The notes beneath the pieces were generated by a model, which worked only from the letters and a program-made list of their open reading frames with translations, did not search any database and was not told the DNA's origin. 64,000 bases of DNA from Sphingobacterium lactis (GTDB lineage Bacteria; Bacteroidota; Bacteroidia; Sphingobacteriales; Sphingobacteriaceae), in contig NZ_CP049246.1 in assembly GCF_011046555.1 (NCBI RefSeq), positions 3,472,001-3,536,000 of the forward strand, written 5' to 3'. Positions 8,733 through 18,221 of this stretch are shown here, piece by piece; the first letter of the stretch is position 1, and every line of letters starts with the position of its first letter. The position numbers and the translations under genes were made by a program.

Positions 8733-9845
8733 TTAATTTGCTGCGTATAAAATATTGGGACCTTTCTGCCAACTTGGGCTTCCGCCATAGGCATTCCTAA
8801 ATCCTGTCCAATCTCCTTTGGTCGGGACCGTAATGTTCTCATCCGCATTGGTATCTCCCCCCTGCTTATCATCTTTGTAAGAGGTAAGCACCGCTGTAGG
8901 ATTAAGAATGATATTCTGAGGTGCGTTTCGATGAAGTCCAGCACTTGAACTCATGAACTTTACGGTTACATTTGGACCAATATTGATGGTCGATGCATTG
9001 GCAACTTGAAAATACTGATTGACCACATAGGGTACCTCCTTAATATTCCATGCAACAGATTTATCCCTAACCGTTCCGTATAAATAAATTCCGTTATGCT
9101 TGTTTTTCTCGCTGGGTTTCTCCGGATTATGAAACACATTACTTGGATCCAAAGTGTAAAATGCATTGAAATAGATGGGTTTGCCATTATCATATAGGGC
9201 ATTGTTCGTAAACTTGCTTACTTTGTCATCCACCATTGCTGAACTTCCATAAAATGCCTGCGAATCAGAGCGAGGGCCATCCATGGTATGTGCAATTCTG
9301 CAATGATCAAAGGTAAAGGAGGCTGATTGTGACCAAGCAATGTCTACGGCCCGGTTTGTTCCTCCACTGGATTGGCCTGCATAGAATATGTCAACATATT
9401 TAAAGACCGATCCTACGGTTCCACTAAGATTTATAGAAACCCAATCACCCTTTTCGGGCTTTGTAGCCAGTAGATCGCCATTGGTATCTCCGCAATAACG
9501 GTCATCAGCCAAAGAGGTAAAGATTATCCGTTTTTCCGAAGTACCTTCCGCCAAAATTTTACCGTCTTCATAAATGCCAATCCGTGCATTTTTAACCTTG
9601 ACGATTACTCCAGGCTTGATCGTCAGTACCGACTCTATCCTTAAATCCGACCCCTCGATTACATACACAAACCCGGGTTCCCAAACAGTGGGCTTATCGA
9701 TCTTTCCTGACACTTTTATCATCTCGCAAGTGGGCACTGGAGGGATGGGCTCTGCCGTATCTTCTTTCGAACAACTTATAATTGCGGATACTGTAAATAA
9801 CATGAACAGCATCACGCTGCTGGTTTTTAAAAATTTTGTTTTCAT
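8733..9845 (-). CDS. Surface lipoprotein with predicted right-handed beta-helix
   Basis: This 370-residue protein has a lipoprotein signal with the lipid-attached Cys at about residue 25 (SAIISCSKED). The rest shows short repeating strands of the kind seen in parallel beta-helices: LTIKPGVIVKVKN, then GKILAEGTSEKRIIFTS, and later NIGPNVTVKFMSSSAG. The GTSEKRIIFTS phrase is common in Bacteroidota beta-helix lipoproteins. No catalytic residues were identified; binding of glycans or other surface ligands is possible. Its promoter carries the same palindrome as the histidine-kinase gene it diverges from, so it is a candidate target of that regulator. Confidence 0.65.
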   Translation of the reverse strand: MKTKFLKTSSVMLFMLFTVSAIISCSKEDTAEPIPPVPTCEMIKVSGKIDKPTVWEPGFVYVIEGSDLRIESVLTIKPGVIVKVKNARIGIYEDGKILAEGTSEKRIIFTSLADDRYCGDTNGDLLATKPEKGDWVSINLSGTVGSVFKYVDIFYAGQSSGGTNRAVDIAWSQSASFTFDHCRIAHTMDGPRSDSQAFYGSSAMVDDKVSKFTNNALYDNGKPIYFNAFYTLDPSNVFHNPEKPSEKNKHNGIYLYGTVRDKSVAWNIKEVPYVVNQYFQVANASTINIGPNVTVKFMSSSAGLHRNAPQNIILNPTAVLTSYKDDKQGGDTNADENITVPTKGDWTGFRNAYGGSPSWQKGPNILYAAN

Positions 9846-9912
9846 TACTATAATTTTTATTGTTTATAATTTTCAATTAACCTCGGTTCACCAGTAGGCT
9901 GAAGCGATGAAA

Positions 9913-9920
9913 CAAAGTTA
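9913..9920 (-). promoter_or_regulatory. -7 element TAACTTTG for the beta-helix lipoprotein
   Basis: Read on the minus strand the bases are TAACTTTG, a full match to TAnnTTTG. It lies about 70 bp upstream of the start at 9845, and 24 bp downstream (in the direction of transcription) of the C/G palindrome. The same element and spacing occur upstream of the histidine-kinase gene. Confidence 0.6.
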
Positions 9921-9944
9921 TTGGCAGAAACAGCGTCTTTATAC

Positions 9945-9957
9945 CCCCCAAAGGGGG
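9945..9957. promoter_or_regulatory. CCCCC-AAA-GGGGG palindrome, candidate operator
   Basis: A perfect 5+5 bp inverted repeat with a 3-bp centre. It lies 24 bp before the TAACTTTG element of the leftward gene, a position suited to an activator that touches RNA polymerase. A near-identical site serves the rightward gene. Confidence 0.55.
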
Positions 9958-9979
9958 AAAAGAACAATACAGGGACATC

Positions 9980-10010
9980 AATAAAAAGACCCTCCATTTT
10001 TTGGAAGGTC
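9980..10010 (-). terminator. Leftward hairpin plus T-run between divergent genes
   Basis: On the minus strand GACCTTCC and GGAGGGTC pair over 8 positions (one G-U) around a 7-base loop and are followed by TTTTTATT. The plus-strand version has a mismatch, so it works only leftward. No gene ends here, so it may stop read-through or mark a short leftward RNA starting in 10011-10290. Confidence 0.4.
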
Positions 10011-10204
10011 TGAATTAGTGCCTGCTGGTAATTTTCTGAAAATGGTCCATTTCCATGACAACTTACAACAGGACTTTAAATATCTACGTTTTCTTGAATC
10101 AAAAACTTAACTGATTGTTCCTCAGCAATTAGTTGCCCCAAACGTCTAATCTTTTGGCTATATTTGGATTAACCAAAAGTACATTGCCCAAATTATTCCG
10201 TATA

Positions 10205-10218
10205 CCCCCAAAAGGGGG
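10205..10218. promoter_or_regulatory. CCCCC-AAAA-GGGGG palindrome, candidate operator
   Basis: A perfect 5+5 bp inverted repeat with a 4-bp centre, 23 bp before the TAACTTTG element of the histidine-kinase gene. A further C-run (ACTCCCCCCTA) lies between it and the -7 element. Autoregulation by the response regulator encoded downstream is inferred. Confidence 0.55.
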
Positions 10219-10241
10219 TTTTAATCAAGAAGACTCCCCCC

Positions 10242-10249
10242 TAACTTTG
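10242..10249 (+). promoter_or_regulatory. -7 element TAACTTTG for the kinase/regulator operon
   Basis: TAACTTTG is a full match to TAnnTTTG and lies 42 bp before the ATG at 10292. No clear -33 TTG is seen, which fits a promoter that depends on an activator. Confidence 0.6.
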
Positions 10250-10291
10250 GTGAAATCATTTATGAGTAAAACCCACTAATCAAATAATAAC

Positions 10292-12244
10292 ATGGAACGT
10301 TTTATCATTAGAGGTATACCACAGCTTATGCTATTTTTCTTCATTGTTATAACCATAGTGAAACCGCTGCATTTAATGGGACAATCATCCGTGGTTGATT
10401 CCTTAGTTACGGCATTAGAGAAGCAGCCCCTTGCGATAGATAAAAAGTTGGAGATTTATGATGCGCTTGTCTACAGTTTATGGGAAGAAGATGCTGAGAA
10501 AGGAATTGATTTTGGCAAAAAAGGAATTGCTCTTGCTAAGAAGCACCAGAATAATAAATGGTTATCTATTCTTTACAGTCATACAGCCATGTCCTTCTTC
10601 TATTTGGCTCAGTATGATTCTGCGCATTTCTACCAAGACCTTGCATTTGAGCCTGCCTCTACCTTATCCAGTTTTAAAGAATTGGCAAGTGCCCATATGA
10701 ACAAGGGGTCCATTTTCAAAATGGAAGATAACCATCCGGAAGCGATAAAGGAATATCTTAAATCGCTGCACCTCTTCGAGAAAGAAGGAAATGATCAAGG
10801 AAGGGGCATGGCCCTGGGAAATATCGCCCATGTATACCTTCAACTCCGAAATTTCAAACAAGCAGAAAAGTACTTAAAAGAATCAGAAGCCTTGGCGATT
10901 AAACTGAATAACAAAGAAGGTATTGGGTCGGTTGCCATTGCCTTAACAAACATTTACCAGGAAACTGATATGCCAAAAGCCATTGAATATGCTACGCGCG
11001 CCGTAGAGATATTTCATCAATTAGGGAATAAATACAGTGAAGCGGTCGCACTATCAGTTTTGGGTAGATGCTATCAGGAGACCGGAAATTACCAAAAGGC
11101 AGCGGTCTATACAGAAAGAGGTCTTGCCTTGGCTAAAGAAGTAGGCTACTCAAATTTATTGGCTCAGTTGTATGTCAATCTTTCAAATGTGCGGTATTAC
11201 CAAGGGAATTACCGGGAGAGTGAGCAGCTGGCAATTGAGGCCAGGAACTTAGATTCTGCAAATATGGAAATCAAGCATAATGTCCTGCTGAATCACATCC
11301 GAAATAACATGTACCTCGGCAATTTAAAAACGGCGGAGGATTATATGGAAACCTATACCGCATCCATACAGCAATTTGCCACAGAAGAATATCAAGAATC
11401 CATCTCAGATTTAGAGGTCAAATATGAAACAGAAAAAAAACAATTACAGATAGCAGCTTTGGAGAAACAACGTTACTTATACATTTGGCTTGGCACCGCT
11501 ATCGGTGGAGCGTTACTGATTGCGTTGGCTTTCGCCTTTGCAAGGTATCGCCTAGCAGTAAACAGGCGGAAATTGGCAGAACAGGAAAGCCGTCGCTTAG
11601 AGCAGGAAAAACAGTTGGTAGCAGTCCAAGCAACGCTGGATGGCGAAGCAGCAGAAAGGACTCGGCTCGCAAAAGATCTCCACGATGGCTTAGGAGGTAT
11701 GTTGTCGGCCATAAAGCTAAACCTACCACAAGTACATGGAGATGCATTGCTAGAAGCTATGGATGTGACCCGTTTTCAGACCGCTTTAGGCATGTTGGAC
11801 GACTCCATTCAGGAACTTCGCCGAGTAGCGCATCACATGATGCCGGAATCGTTACTTCGACATGGCTTAAAAGTTTCCCTTGCTGATTTCTGTGCGGCGA
11901 TCCCAACGGCAAATTTCCATTATTTTGGAAATGAAGCTAGACTACCGAGCAAAATGGAAATCATGGTCTATCGGTGTATTCATGAGCTCGTAAACAATGC
12001 CCTGAAACATGCCAATGCAACACTTATCAATGTACAATTGGTCCAGGATTCAAATCGAATTTCCTTTACCGTTCAGGATAATGGAAGCGGCTTTGATCAA
12101 AAGACAGTGGCAGAAGGTATGGGTCTTCGGAACATCCGACAAAGAGTGGAAGCATTTCAAGGAGAAATGGATATTCTATCCTCTTCACAGGGAACAGAGA
12201 TTCACGTGGATCTGGAAATGACAAAAAACAAGAATTATGATTAA
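10292..12244 (+). CDS. TPR-containing sensor histidine kinase (NarX/HisKA_3 type)
   Basis: A 650-residue sensor kinase. An N-terminal signal/anchor is followed by tetratricopeptide repeats to about residue 370, a membrane helix near 390-415 (IWLGTAIGGALLIALAFAFA) and a coiled coil. The HisKA_3 box is RLAKDLHDGLGGMLSA with the phospho-accepting His near residue 464. The ATP-binding domain shows ELVNNALKHA (N box), DNGSGF and GMGLRNIRQRV. The periplasmic TPR part suggests sensing through protein contacts. The stop overlaps the regulator start by 8 bp. It lies between a beta-helix lipoprotein and a SusCD pair, and may control one or both. Confidence 0.9.
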   Translation: MERFIIRGIPQLMLFFFIVITIVKPLHLMGQSSVVDSLVTALEKQPLAIDKKLEIYDALVYSLWEEDAEKGIDFGKKGIALAKKHQNNKWLSILYSHTAMSFFYLAQYDSAHFYQDLAFEPASTLSSFKELASAHMNKGSIFKMEDNHPEAIKEYLKSLHLFEKEGNDQGRGMALGNIAHVYLQLRNFKQAEKYLKESEALAIKLNNKEGIGSVAIALTNIYQETDMPKAIEYATRAVEIFHQLGNKYSEAVALSVLGRCYQETGNYQKAAVYTERGLALAKEVGYSNLLAQLYVNLSNVRYYQGNYRESEQLAIEARNLDSANMEIKHNVLLNHIRNNMYLGNLKTAEDYMETYTASIQQFATEEYQESISDLEVKYETEKKQLQIAALEKQRYLYIWLGTAIGGALLIALAFAFARYRLAVNRRKLAEQESRRLEQEKQLVAVQATLDGEAAERTRLAKDLHDGLGGMLSAIKLNLPQVHGDALLEAMDVTRFQTALGMLDDSIQELRRVAHHMMPESLLRHGLKVSLADFCAAIPTANFHYFGNEARLPSKMEIMVYRCIHELVNNALKHANATLINVQLVQDSNRISFTVQDNGSGFDQKTVAEGMGLRNIRQRVEAFQGEMDILSSSQGTEIHVDLEMTKNKNYD

Positions 12245-12848
12245 TGTTGCAATTGTTGATGACCATAAAATACTGATCGAGGGATTGCAGAGTCTCATCG
12301 ATGGATCTGGAATAGCCAAGGTCTCCGGGGTAGCCTACAGCGCTTCCGACTGTAGAAATTCCATCCGCTTTTGGAATCCGGATGTATTGCTTCTAGATGT
12401 CGGACTACCGGATATAAATGGCGTGGATTTTTGTAAGGAATTAAAGGATAATGATCCGAACCTAAAAATCATGGCCTTGACCACCCACAATGAGTATAGC
12501 GTTGTGAGGCAAATGTTAGAACATGGCGCCTCCGGTTACCTCCTTAAGAATGCCATGTGCGAGGAAGTCCTCGAAGGTATAAAAGCTGTTGCTGCAGGAG
12601 AAACTTTTCTCTGTCATGAAGTTGATTTGCTGATGAAAAAACCGAAGGAATCTCAATTATGGCTTAGCCAACGGGAACGCGAGATGTTGAAATTGGTAGC
12701 AGAAGGATTGACAAATGGTGAAATCGCTGAACGTATTTTTCTTAGCCCCGAAACCATAAAGAGTTACCGAAAAAATCTACTCTTTAAATTAGACGCGAAA
12801 AATACCGCAGTATTGGTAAGAATAGCCATTGAGAAAAAATTGATTTAA
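12237..12848 (+). CDS. NarL/LuxR-type response regulator
   Basis: A 203-residue two-domain regulator. The receiver domain has the acidic pocket (IVDDHKI) and the phospho-acceptor Asp near residue 54 (VLLLDVGLPDI), the switch Thr in MALTTHNEY and the conserved Lys in GYLLKNA. The C-terminal LuxR helix-turn-helix is LTNGEIAERIFLSPETIKSY. It overlaps the kinase gene by 8 bp, so the two are translationally coupled partners. The CCCCC/GGGGG palindromes upstream of the operon are its likely binding sites. Confidence 0.92.
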   Translation: MINVAIVDDHKILIEGLQSLIDGSGIAKVSGVAYSASDCRNSIRFWNPDVLLLDVGLPDINGVDFCKELKDNDPNLKIMALTTHNEYSVVRQMLEHGASGYLLKNAMCEEVLEGIKAVAAGETFLCHEVDLLMKKPKESQLWLSQREREMLKLVAEGLTNGEIAERIFLSPETIKSYRKNLLFKLDAKNTAVLVRIAIEKKLI

Positions 12849-12871
12849 GAAGAATGGTGGGGATAAATTTT

Positions 12872-12913
12872 AAAAGGAGTCTAACCCATTTTCGAATGTT
12901 TTAGACTCCTTTT
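12872..12913. terminator. Bidirectional terminator
   Basis: AAAAGGAGTCTAA and TTAGACTCCTTTT form a perfect 13-bp stem around a 16-base loop. It lies between the converging response-regulator and SusD genes, with an A-run on one side and a T-run on the other, so it serves both. Confidence 0.85.
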
Positions 12914-12925
12914 TGATGGGTTTTA

Positions 12926-14698
12926 TTAATAACCAGGATTTTGGTAGCCTTCGGGATTACTGATCGCATCTACTTGTCCTTGTGGTATTGGCCTTACCTG
13001 ATGGGTTCCTTCAATAAAATACTGTCCCACATCTGGATTTTTCTCGGTCAAGTAGGCTTTTGTAAGCTTGCCGGTTCGTTTCAAGTCATACCAGCGCCCA
13101 TATTCTCCACAAAGCTCTCTGGCTCGTTCATCCAATAGGAATTGTAGATCAATAGTTCCTGCCGTTATTAGGGACGCTTTTGCCCGTTGCCTAAGCACGT
13201 TGATATAATTTGCAGCTGCAGCATTAGCACCGCGCAGGTAAAATTCAGCTTCAGCGGCAATAAGGTAAACCTCCGCTAACCGCATGACACTCGCATTTGC
13301 ATCACTGGTATAAGTATTTGAGCGCGGCATAACCAAATGTCCGGAATTGAATTTTGTTAGCGATGGATAAAAACTAATGAATGGGTTATCTACTAATCCT
13401 GGCTGTTGATTTGTGCGTGTATATTTCATCCTTACTTTCCTATCGGTCCCATACAGATCATTGTAATCTATCAATAGGTAAGGTAGGGCAAGTTTCTGGC
13501 TGATCGTGGTATATTCATCTTCTTCTGGGAGGACAAATTTTATAGCCAATGCACCATCTTCCAACTGTGTGCCTACGCCAATATTCGAACGACGATCATA
13601 CTGTACAATGGCATCTTGACTCCAGCTATAATTGACATTCGCTGTCCAAGCCGTTTGAAAGGACATGGAATACCTTGGATCTAGGGTGCCATCAGCATTC
13701 CGAAAGACATCCAATAAATATTTTGAAGGCATGAAATTTCCAGTGGTCCATCTACCGATCTGCAGCTGGAAGCCTGCCGATTGAATTGCCCCGAAGGCTG
13801 TCGGCGTACAGTAGAAACGCTTAAAATCGTTGTTGTGGTCATACACATTGGTTGATCCGTAATTTTGAGAATAGGTTATCTGGAACAAGGATTCAAGATT
13901 ATTCTTATTGTTGGCTGCATTAAAATTATCAGTGAAATCCGCAAACAGTCCTGTACCATATGTGCCTGGATTATCAATCAGTTTTTTGGCTGTGGCGAGA
14001 GCTTCCTCGAGGTATGCTGTAGATCCGTATCCTTTTGTTTGCAGTGCTGCCCGCGCGAGCAATCCCAATGCCGCCTTTTTTGTTGGTCGGCCAGGTTCTT
14101 TCGCAACAAGAGGAAGATTGTCTGCTGCAAAACGCAAATCAGGAAGGATGACTTGTTCATAAATTTCCAAGGGTTCCGTCCGTATGGATTCGGTTTCGGC
14201 ATTCGTGGTTTCGGTTGTCGTTAATGGACAGGCGCCGAACTGTTCAACCAAATGAAAATAGTAGAGTGCCCTTAAAAAGTGAGCCTCAGATACTTTTTCA
14301 CGTTTTTCCTGGTCATTGGCAAAATCTTGGACTTGATCTACCCGACCAATGACGAGATTACAATAATTAATGGCATCATATGATCCGTTCCAAAAGTCCT
14401 TTGCCATATCAATGGACATTGCTCCACCAGAAGCGTATTTCATATAATTCTGATTGTTGTTGGAGTTAAGATCTGCTGTCCAGATATCCGTCCCTCCTTC
14501 TGTAACCAACAATAGATTCCGACCATAAAAATAGCGGGAAAGATCAAAGTAGCAGCTATTGATCAGTTTATCAAAACCTGTTTTGGATTCTGCAACCTTA
14601 TCCACCGTCACACCGGAAGGGTTAAATTCTTCCAGAGAACAAGAGCTGATCATTAATCCGGCACTGATTAAATATGGGAATATAGATTTCTTTTTCAT
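12926..14698 (-). CDS. SusD/RagB-family nutrient-binding lipoprotein
   Basis: A 590-residue SusD homologue. The lipoprotein signal ends at Cys20 (GLMISSCSLEEF). The helical N-terminal half includes ALYYFHLVEQFGACPL, a strongly conserved SusD segment, and the C-terminus has MRLAEVYLIAAEAEFYL and YGRWYDLKRTGKL. SusD proteins sit on the outer face of the outer membrane and close over a SusC transporter as a lid. The gene follows susC by 41 bp. The substrate cannot be read from the sequence, and no glycoside hydrolase is adjacent. Confidence 0.95.
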   Translation of the reverse strand: MKKKSIFPYLISAGLMISSCSLEEFNPSGVTVDKVAESKTGFDKLINSCYFDLSRYFYGRNLLLVTEGGTDIWTADLNSNNNQNYMKYASGGAMSIDMAKDFWNGSYDAINYCNLVIGRVDQVQDFANDQEKREKVSEAHFLRALYYFHLVEQFGACPLTTTETTNAETESIRTEPLEIYEQVILPDLRFAADNLPLVAKEPGRPTKKAALGLLARAALQTKGYGSTAYLEEALATAKKLIDNPGTYGTGLFADFTDNFNAANNKNNLESLFQITYSQNYGSTNVYDHNNDFKRFYCTPTAFGAIQSAGFQLQIGRWTTGNFMPSKYLLDVFRNADGTLDPRYSMSFQTAWTANVNYSWSQDAIVQYDRRSNIGVGTQLEDGALAIKFVLPEEDEYTTISQKLALPYLLIDYNDLYGTDRKVRMKYTRTNQQPGLVDNPFISFYPSLTKFNSGHLVMPRSNTYTSDANASVMRLAEVYLIAAEAEFYLRGANAAAANYINVLRQRAKASLITAGTIDLQFLLDERARELCGEYGRWYDLKRTGKLTKAYLTEKNPDVGQYFIEGTHQVRPIPQGQVDAISNPEGYQNPGY

Positions 14699-14739
14699 GT
14701 CAATTTCTTTAATAATTCATTAGATAAGCACCACAACTT

Positions 14740-17700
14740 TTAAAATATCACACTCAAGCCCAAAACAAATTGCTTGGTCAATGGGAAATTATCGGAACCA
14801 TTCGATTCTGGATCTTGATATTTCAAGAGGTCGCTTTTTGTGAAGATGAAGGGATTGTTAGCTGTGGCATAAACACGAAGTTTTTGCATGCTCCAACGTT
14901 GCGTCAATGCTGCAGGCAAACTATACCCCAAGGTCATGTTCCGAATCTTAAAATAAGAGCCATCCACATATTTCAACGCATCAAAACCGATGTACCCACT
15001 TGTACTGGAATGCAGGCCCGGCCTTGGCAGGTAGCCTCCCGGGTTTTCAGGTGTCCAATAATCGATATCATCACGGCTATTCCCTTCGCTCGTCGTCGGA
15101 TTATAACGGGTAATCAGATTGCTGGAAATCATCTGTCCCCACCTTGCTGTCACAAACACATTCAGATCAAAGTTTCTGTATTGGAAAGTATTCTGCAATC
15201 CTGCGGTCCATTTCGGAACACCCGACCCTAGGATAACCTTATCATGAATCCCATAAGCATGCTTACCTTCTTCATTGAAAACGCCGTTATTGGCCAGCTT
15301 GATATCACCTGGCAGGGAATTGAATTTGGCCGCCTCCTCAGCTTCATTTTCCTGCCAAATACCAAGATACCTGTAGTCATAGAACGTTTTTATTGGATGT
15401 CCCAGAAATAAATTACTGGAAATTAAATCCTTATTCCCCGGCAGGGATACAATCCTTTCCTTATTTGCGGAAAAGGTGAGGGTTGTTTGCCACATGAAAT
15501 TCTCCTTGGAAATATTATTGGATGTGAGCAATATTTCCAGTCCTCTGTTATTCGTTTCTCCGACGTTTTGCCACATTTTAAAAGGCGCTCCCCAAGAGCC
15601 GCCGAGTGAAGCTGGCATATCCCGCAAATAAAGCAGGTCCTTGGTATCAGCATTATACCAATCTAGGGTAAGATTCAATCTTCCTGCCCAGAGCTCTGCA
15701 TCCATTCCGACATTCGTCGTATATGATTTTTCCCATCCCAAAGCTGTATTTGCCAATTGTGAGTTCAAGATGAAAGCTGCACCGGGATTATCGCCAAAAC
15801 CCACTGGCTTTGGTGCATTAAAGCCGCCAGCTTGCGTGCCATACGCTCCGATCCCTCCCGAATTTCCGGTGATTCCGTATCCTAGGCGAAACTTGAGGCT
15901 GGAAATAGTTGGCAAAATGGCTTGAAAAAAAGGTTCATCACTGATTCGCCAAGCAAATGCCCCTGCAGGAAATACATCCCACTGATTGCCAATGGATAAT
16001 CGAGATACACCGTCCCACCTGCTCGACACCGAAAAAAGATATCTGCTCTTAAAATTATAATTTACCCGACCAACATAGGACATCGATTGACTACCTGTAT
16101 AAGAAGATCGTATGACCGAAGTCGTTGCAGCACTCAGATTATGGAAAGAATACGTATCCAGATCAAACCCTGAACCTCCTGCATAGGCTTGCTCTGCTTG
16201 ATTTTTCGCCCACGATGTGACCCCCGTCAATGAAAATTCATGATCCTCACCAAGTTGGAAGTCATAGTTGACGATATTTTCCCAGCGATAATCATAATTT
16301 CTATCGTTGATAATTACAGCAACGGGAATTTTAAAACCAGCCTCTGGATTGGCAATGGATTGTCGACCAAAATATTTTCCATTTCGGCCAGATCCCAAAA
16401 CTGTCCCGAATACGGATCTAAATCTTAACCCTTTGATTGGCGTAAATTCCAGAAACCCATTTCCTGCAAAATAGGTATGCAACGTATTGTTTTCATATTG
16501 GTTAGGTATCTGATCAGACAACGGGTTGGTGACACCGTCGACAGCAATATGCTGAATATTGCCTTCTGCATCATACGCGTCCCCTAGCGGAAGGAACGTG
16601 AGGCTATTTCCAAAGATATTCTGTCCTGCCTGATCACCATCCGAATAGGTCAACTGCAAATTCGTGCCGATTTTGAACAATTCAGATAGTTTATGATCAA
16701 TATTGGCCCGAACTGCATATTTTTTAAAGCGATCATTTTTGATCATACCACGCTCATCATTGTAGTTAAGAGAAAGGTACGCATTGGTTTTCTCGGTCCC
16801 ACCATTAATGGATAAGCTGTAATTCTGCTGAATGCCATCATCAAGGACCAAATCCATCCAGTCCACCCATTTACCCTGTTCGTAAGCTTCCAAATGAGCT
16901 GGATTCTTAAAGATATTATTCATGAATTCAGGATAGTTCCCATGTTCGCCACGATAAGCTTCACGTTTTAATTTGATATAATCATCCCCTACCAGCCCAT
17001 GTGGAAACTTAGGGAACCCATTATACCCGAAATAGGAATCAAATGCAACCGTCGTTCGGCCAGCTTTACCCTGCTTGGTGGTGATGATTACTACTCCATT
17101 GGAACCTGCCGATCCATAAATCGCGGTGGAGGAAGCATCCTTTAGAACATCGATGGATTCTATATCACTTGGGTTCAATCGGGAAAAATCACCTGGGATA
17201 CCATCGATAATATAGAGAGGATTATTATCGCCGTATATCGACCGACTTCCCCGCAACGTTACATTTACATTGGACCCTGCACGTCCAGAAGACTTCATAA
17301 TGTCCATACCTGACACTTTTCCTTGCAGGGCATCCATTACATTTGCAGTTGGCGTCCGCATGATCTCCTCCGGTTTAACACTGGCTACGGCGCCCGTGAG
17401 GTCTCTTTTCTTCACGGTGCCATATCCTACTACAACGACCTCATCCAATAGGTTTTCCTCTTCCAGCTTGATCTCAATATATTCCTGATTTGAAACCGGC
17501 ACCTCTACAGTCTTAAAACCTACGAAACTTACCAAAATAGCAGTCGACCCCGAAGGTAGGTCCAGTAAGAAAGTACCATCGGCATTTGTCTGCGTGGTGA
17601 GGTTTGGACTGCCCTTCAAGCGAATGGTGGCTCCCTCTACGGGGGTGCCAGAAGGATCTAAAATCAAACCTTTAATCGGTACATTAGGGTGGTTGTGCAT

Positions 17701-17823
17701 CTCACGAACCGTAATCGCATGGAATAACGACTCCCCCAAAGTTGGTGTTGTGGCTAGAAGGGCCAAAATAAGAGAAAGGTTTCCTTTATTGACGGTTGAC
17801 CTCCATAACTTTGAATAGCTCAT
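14740..17823 (-). CDS. SusC/RagA-family TonB-linked outer-membrane transporter
   Basis: A 1027-residue SusC homologue. After the signal region it has a carboxypeptidase-like N-terminal extension (KGLILDPSGTPVEGATIRLK), a TonB-box-like region (EVVVVGYGTVKKRDLTGAVA), the plug (MDALQGKVSGMDIM, then RGSRSIYGDNNPLYIIDG) and a long beta-barrel ending in QFVLGLSVIF. The length is normal. With the SusD partner it imports a large nutrient by TonB energy. The start chosen at 17823 gives MSYSKLWRSTVNKGNLSL before the hydrophobic signal. Confidence 0.95.
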   Translation of the reverse strand: MSYSKLWRSTVNKGNLSLILALLATTPTLGESLFHAITVREMHNHPNVPIKGLILDPSGTPVEGATIRLKGSPNLTTQTNADGTFLLDLPSGSTAILVSFVGFKTVEVPVSNQEYIEIKLEEENLLDEVVVVGYGTVKKRDLTGAVASVKPEEIMRTPTANVMDALQGKVSGMDIMKSSGRAGSNVNVTLRGSRSIYGDNNPLYIIDGIPGDFSRLNPSDIESIDVLKDASSTAIYGSAGSNGVVIITTKQGKAGRTTVAFDSYFGYNGFPKFPHGLVGDDYIKLKREAYRGEHGNYPEFMNNIFKNPAHLEAYEQGKWVDWMDLVLDDGIQQNYSLSINGGTEKTNAYLSLNYNDERGMIKNDRFKKYAVRANIDHKLSELFKIGTNLQLTYSDGDQAGQNIFGNSLTFLPLGDAYDAEGNIQHIAVDGVTNPLSDQIPNQYENNTLHTYFAGNGFLEFTPIKGLRFRSVFGTVLGSGRNGKYFGRQSIANPEAGFKIPVAVIINDRNYDYRWENIVNYDFQLGEDHEFSLTGVTSWAKNQAEQAYAGGSGFDLDTYSFHNLSAATTSVIRSSYTGSQSMSYVGRVNYNFKSRYLFSVSSRWDGVSRLSIGNQWDVFPAGAFAWRISDEPFFQAILPTISSLKFRLGYGITGNSGGIGAYGTQAGGFNAPKPVGFGDNPGAAFILNSQLANTALGWEKSYTTNVGMDAELWAGRLNLTLDWYNADTKDLLYLRDMPASLGGSWGAPFKMWQNVGETNNRGLEILLTSNNISKENFMWQTTLTFSANKERIVSLPGNKDLISSNLFLGHPIKTFYDYRYLGIWQENEAEEAAKFNSLPGDIKLANNGVFNEEGKHAYGIHDKVILGSGVPKWTAGLQNTFQYRNFDLNVFVTARWGQMISSNLITRYNPTTSEGNSRDDIDYWTPENPGGYLPRPGLHSSTSGYIGFDALKYVDGSYFKIRNMTLGYSLPAALTQRWSMQKLRVYATANNPFIFTKSDLLKYQDPESNGSDNFPLTKQFVLGLSVIF

Positions 17824-18221
17824 AATTTATTGTGGTTACTAGTTAATAATCTATTTTAATCCCACACCCGAATAAAAAGAGATAGATCACCATCTCATGG
17901 TAGCATGCAAAAACTTTATTGCACCTAAATAAATGATGCAACAGGTATTGGATATTCGATAAGAAATATTAAATCTTCGGGTTTAACTTGGTATTTTTCA
18001 CAAACGGAACATCTCAAAGTAAGCTAATCAGCACAACGTTTTATAGTTGATCATTATCAATTATCTCCAATATATTATCATGATTTGGATGGAAAAATTT
18101 AATTATCAAACAATAGAACAATCGGATACAAACATCTAAAACACAGAGAGGTATTCAAATAAAAACCACTATTTAACCCTATGTTCTTACATCAAAAAAT
18201 TTTGATAAAAAAGGTTAAAAA
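17824..18221. other. Intergenic region upstream of susC
   Basis: About 400 bp of AT-rich sequence containing the susC promoter region. No full CAAAnnTA (minus-strand -7) element or C/G palindrome was found, so the kinase system at 10.3 kb is not clearly linked to susCD through the same operator. No gene is seen. Confidence 0.45.

Noticed and set aside
9857..9997. 46-codon leftward frame between the lipoprotein and kinase genes
   Set aside because: It overlaps the promoter element and palindrome that explain the region, and starts within a terminator hairpin.
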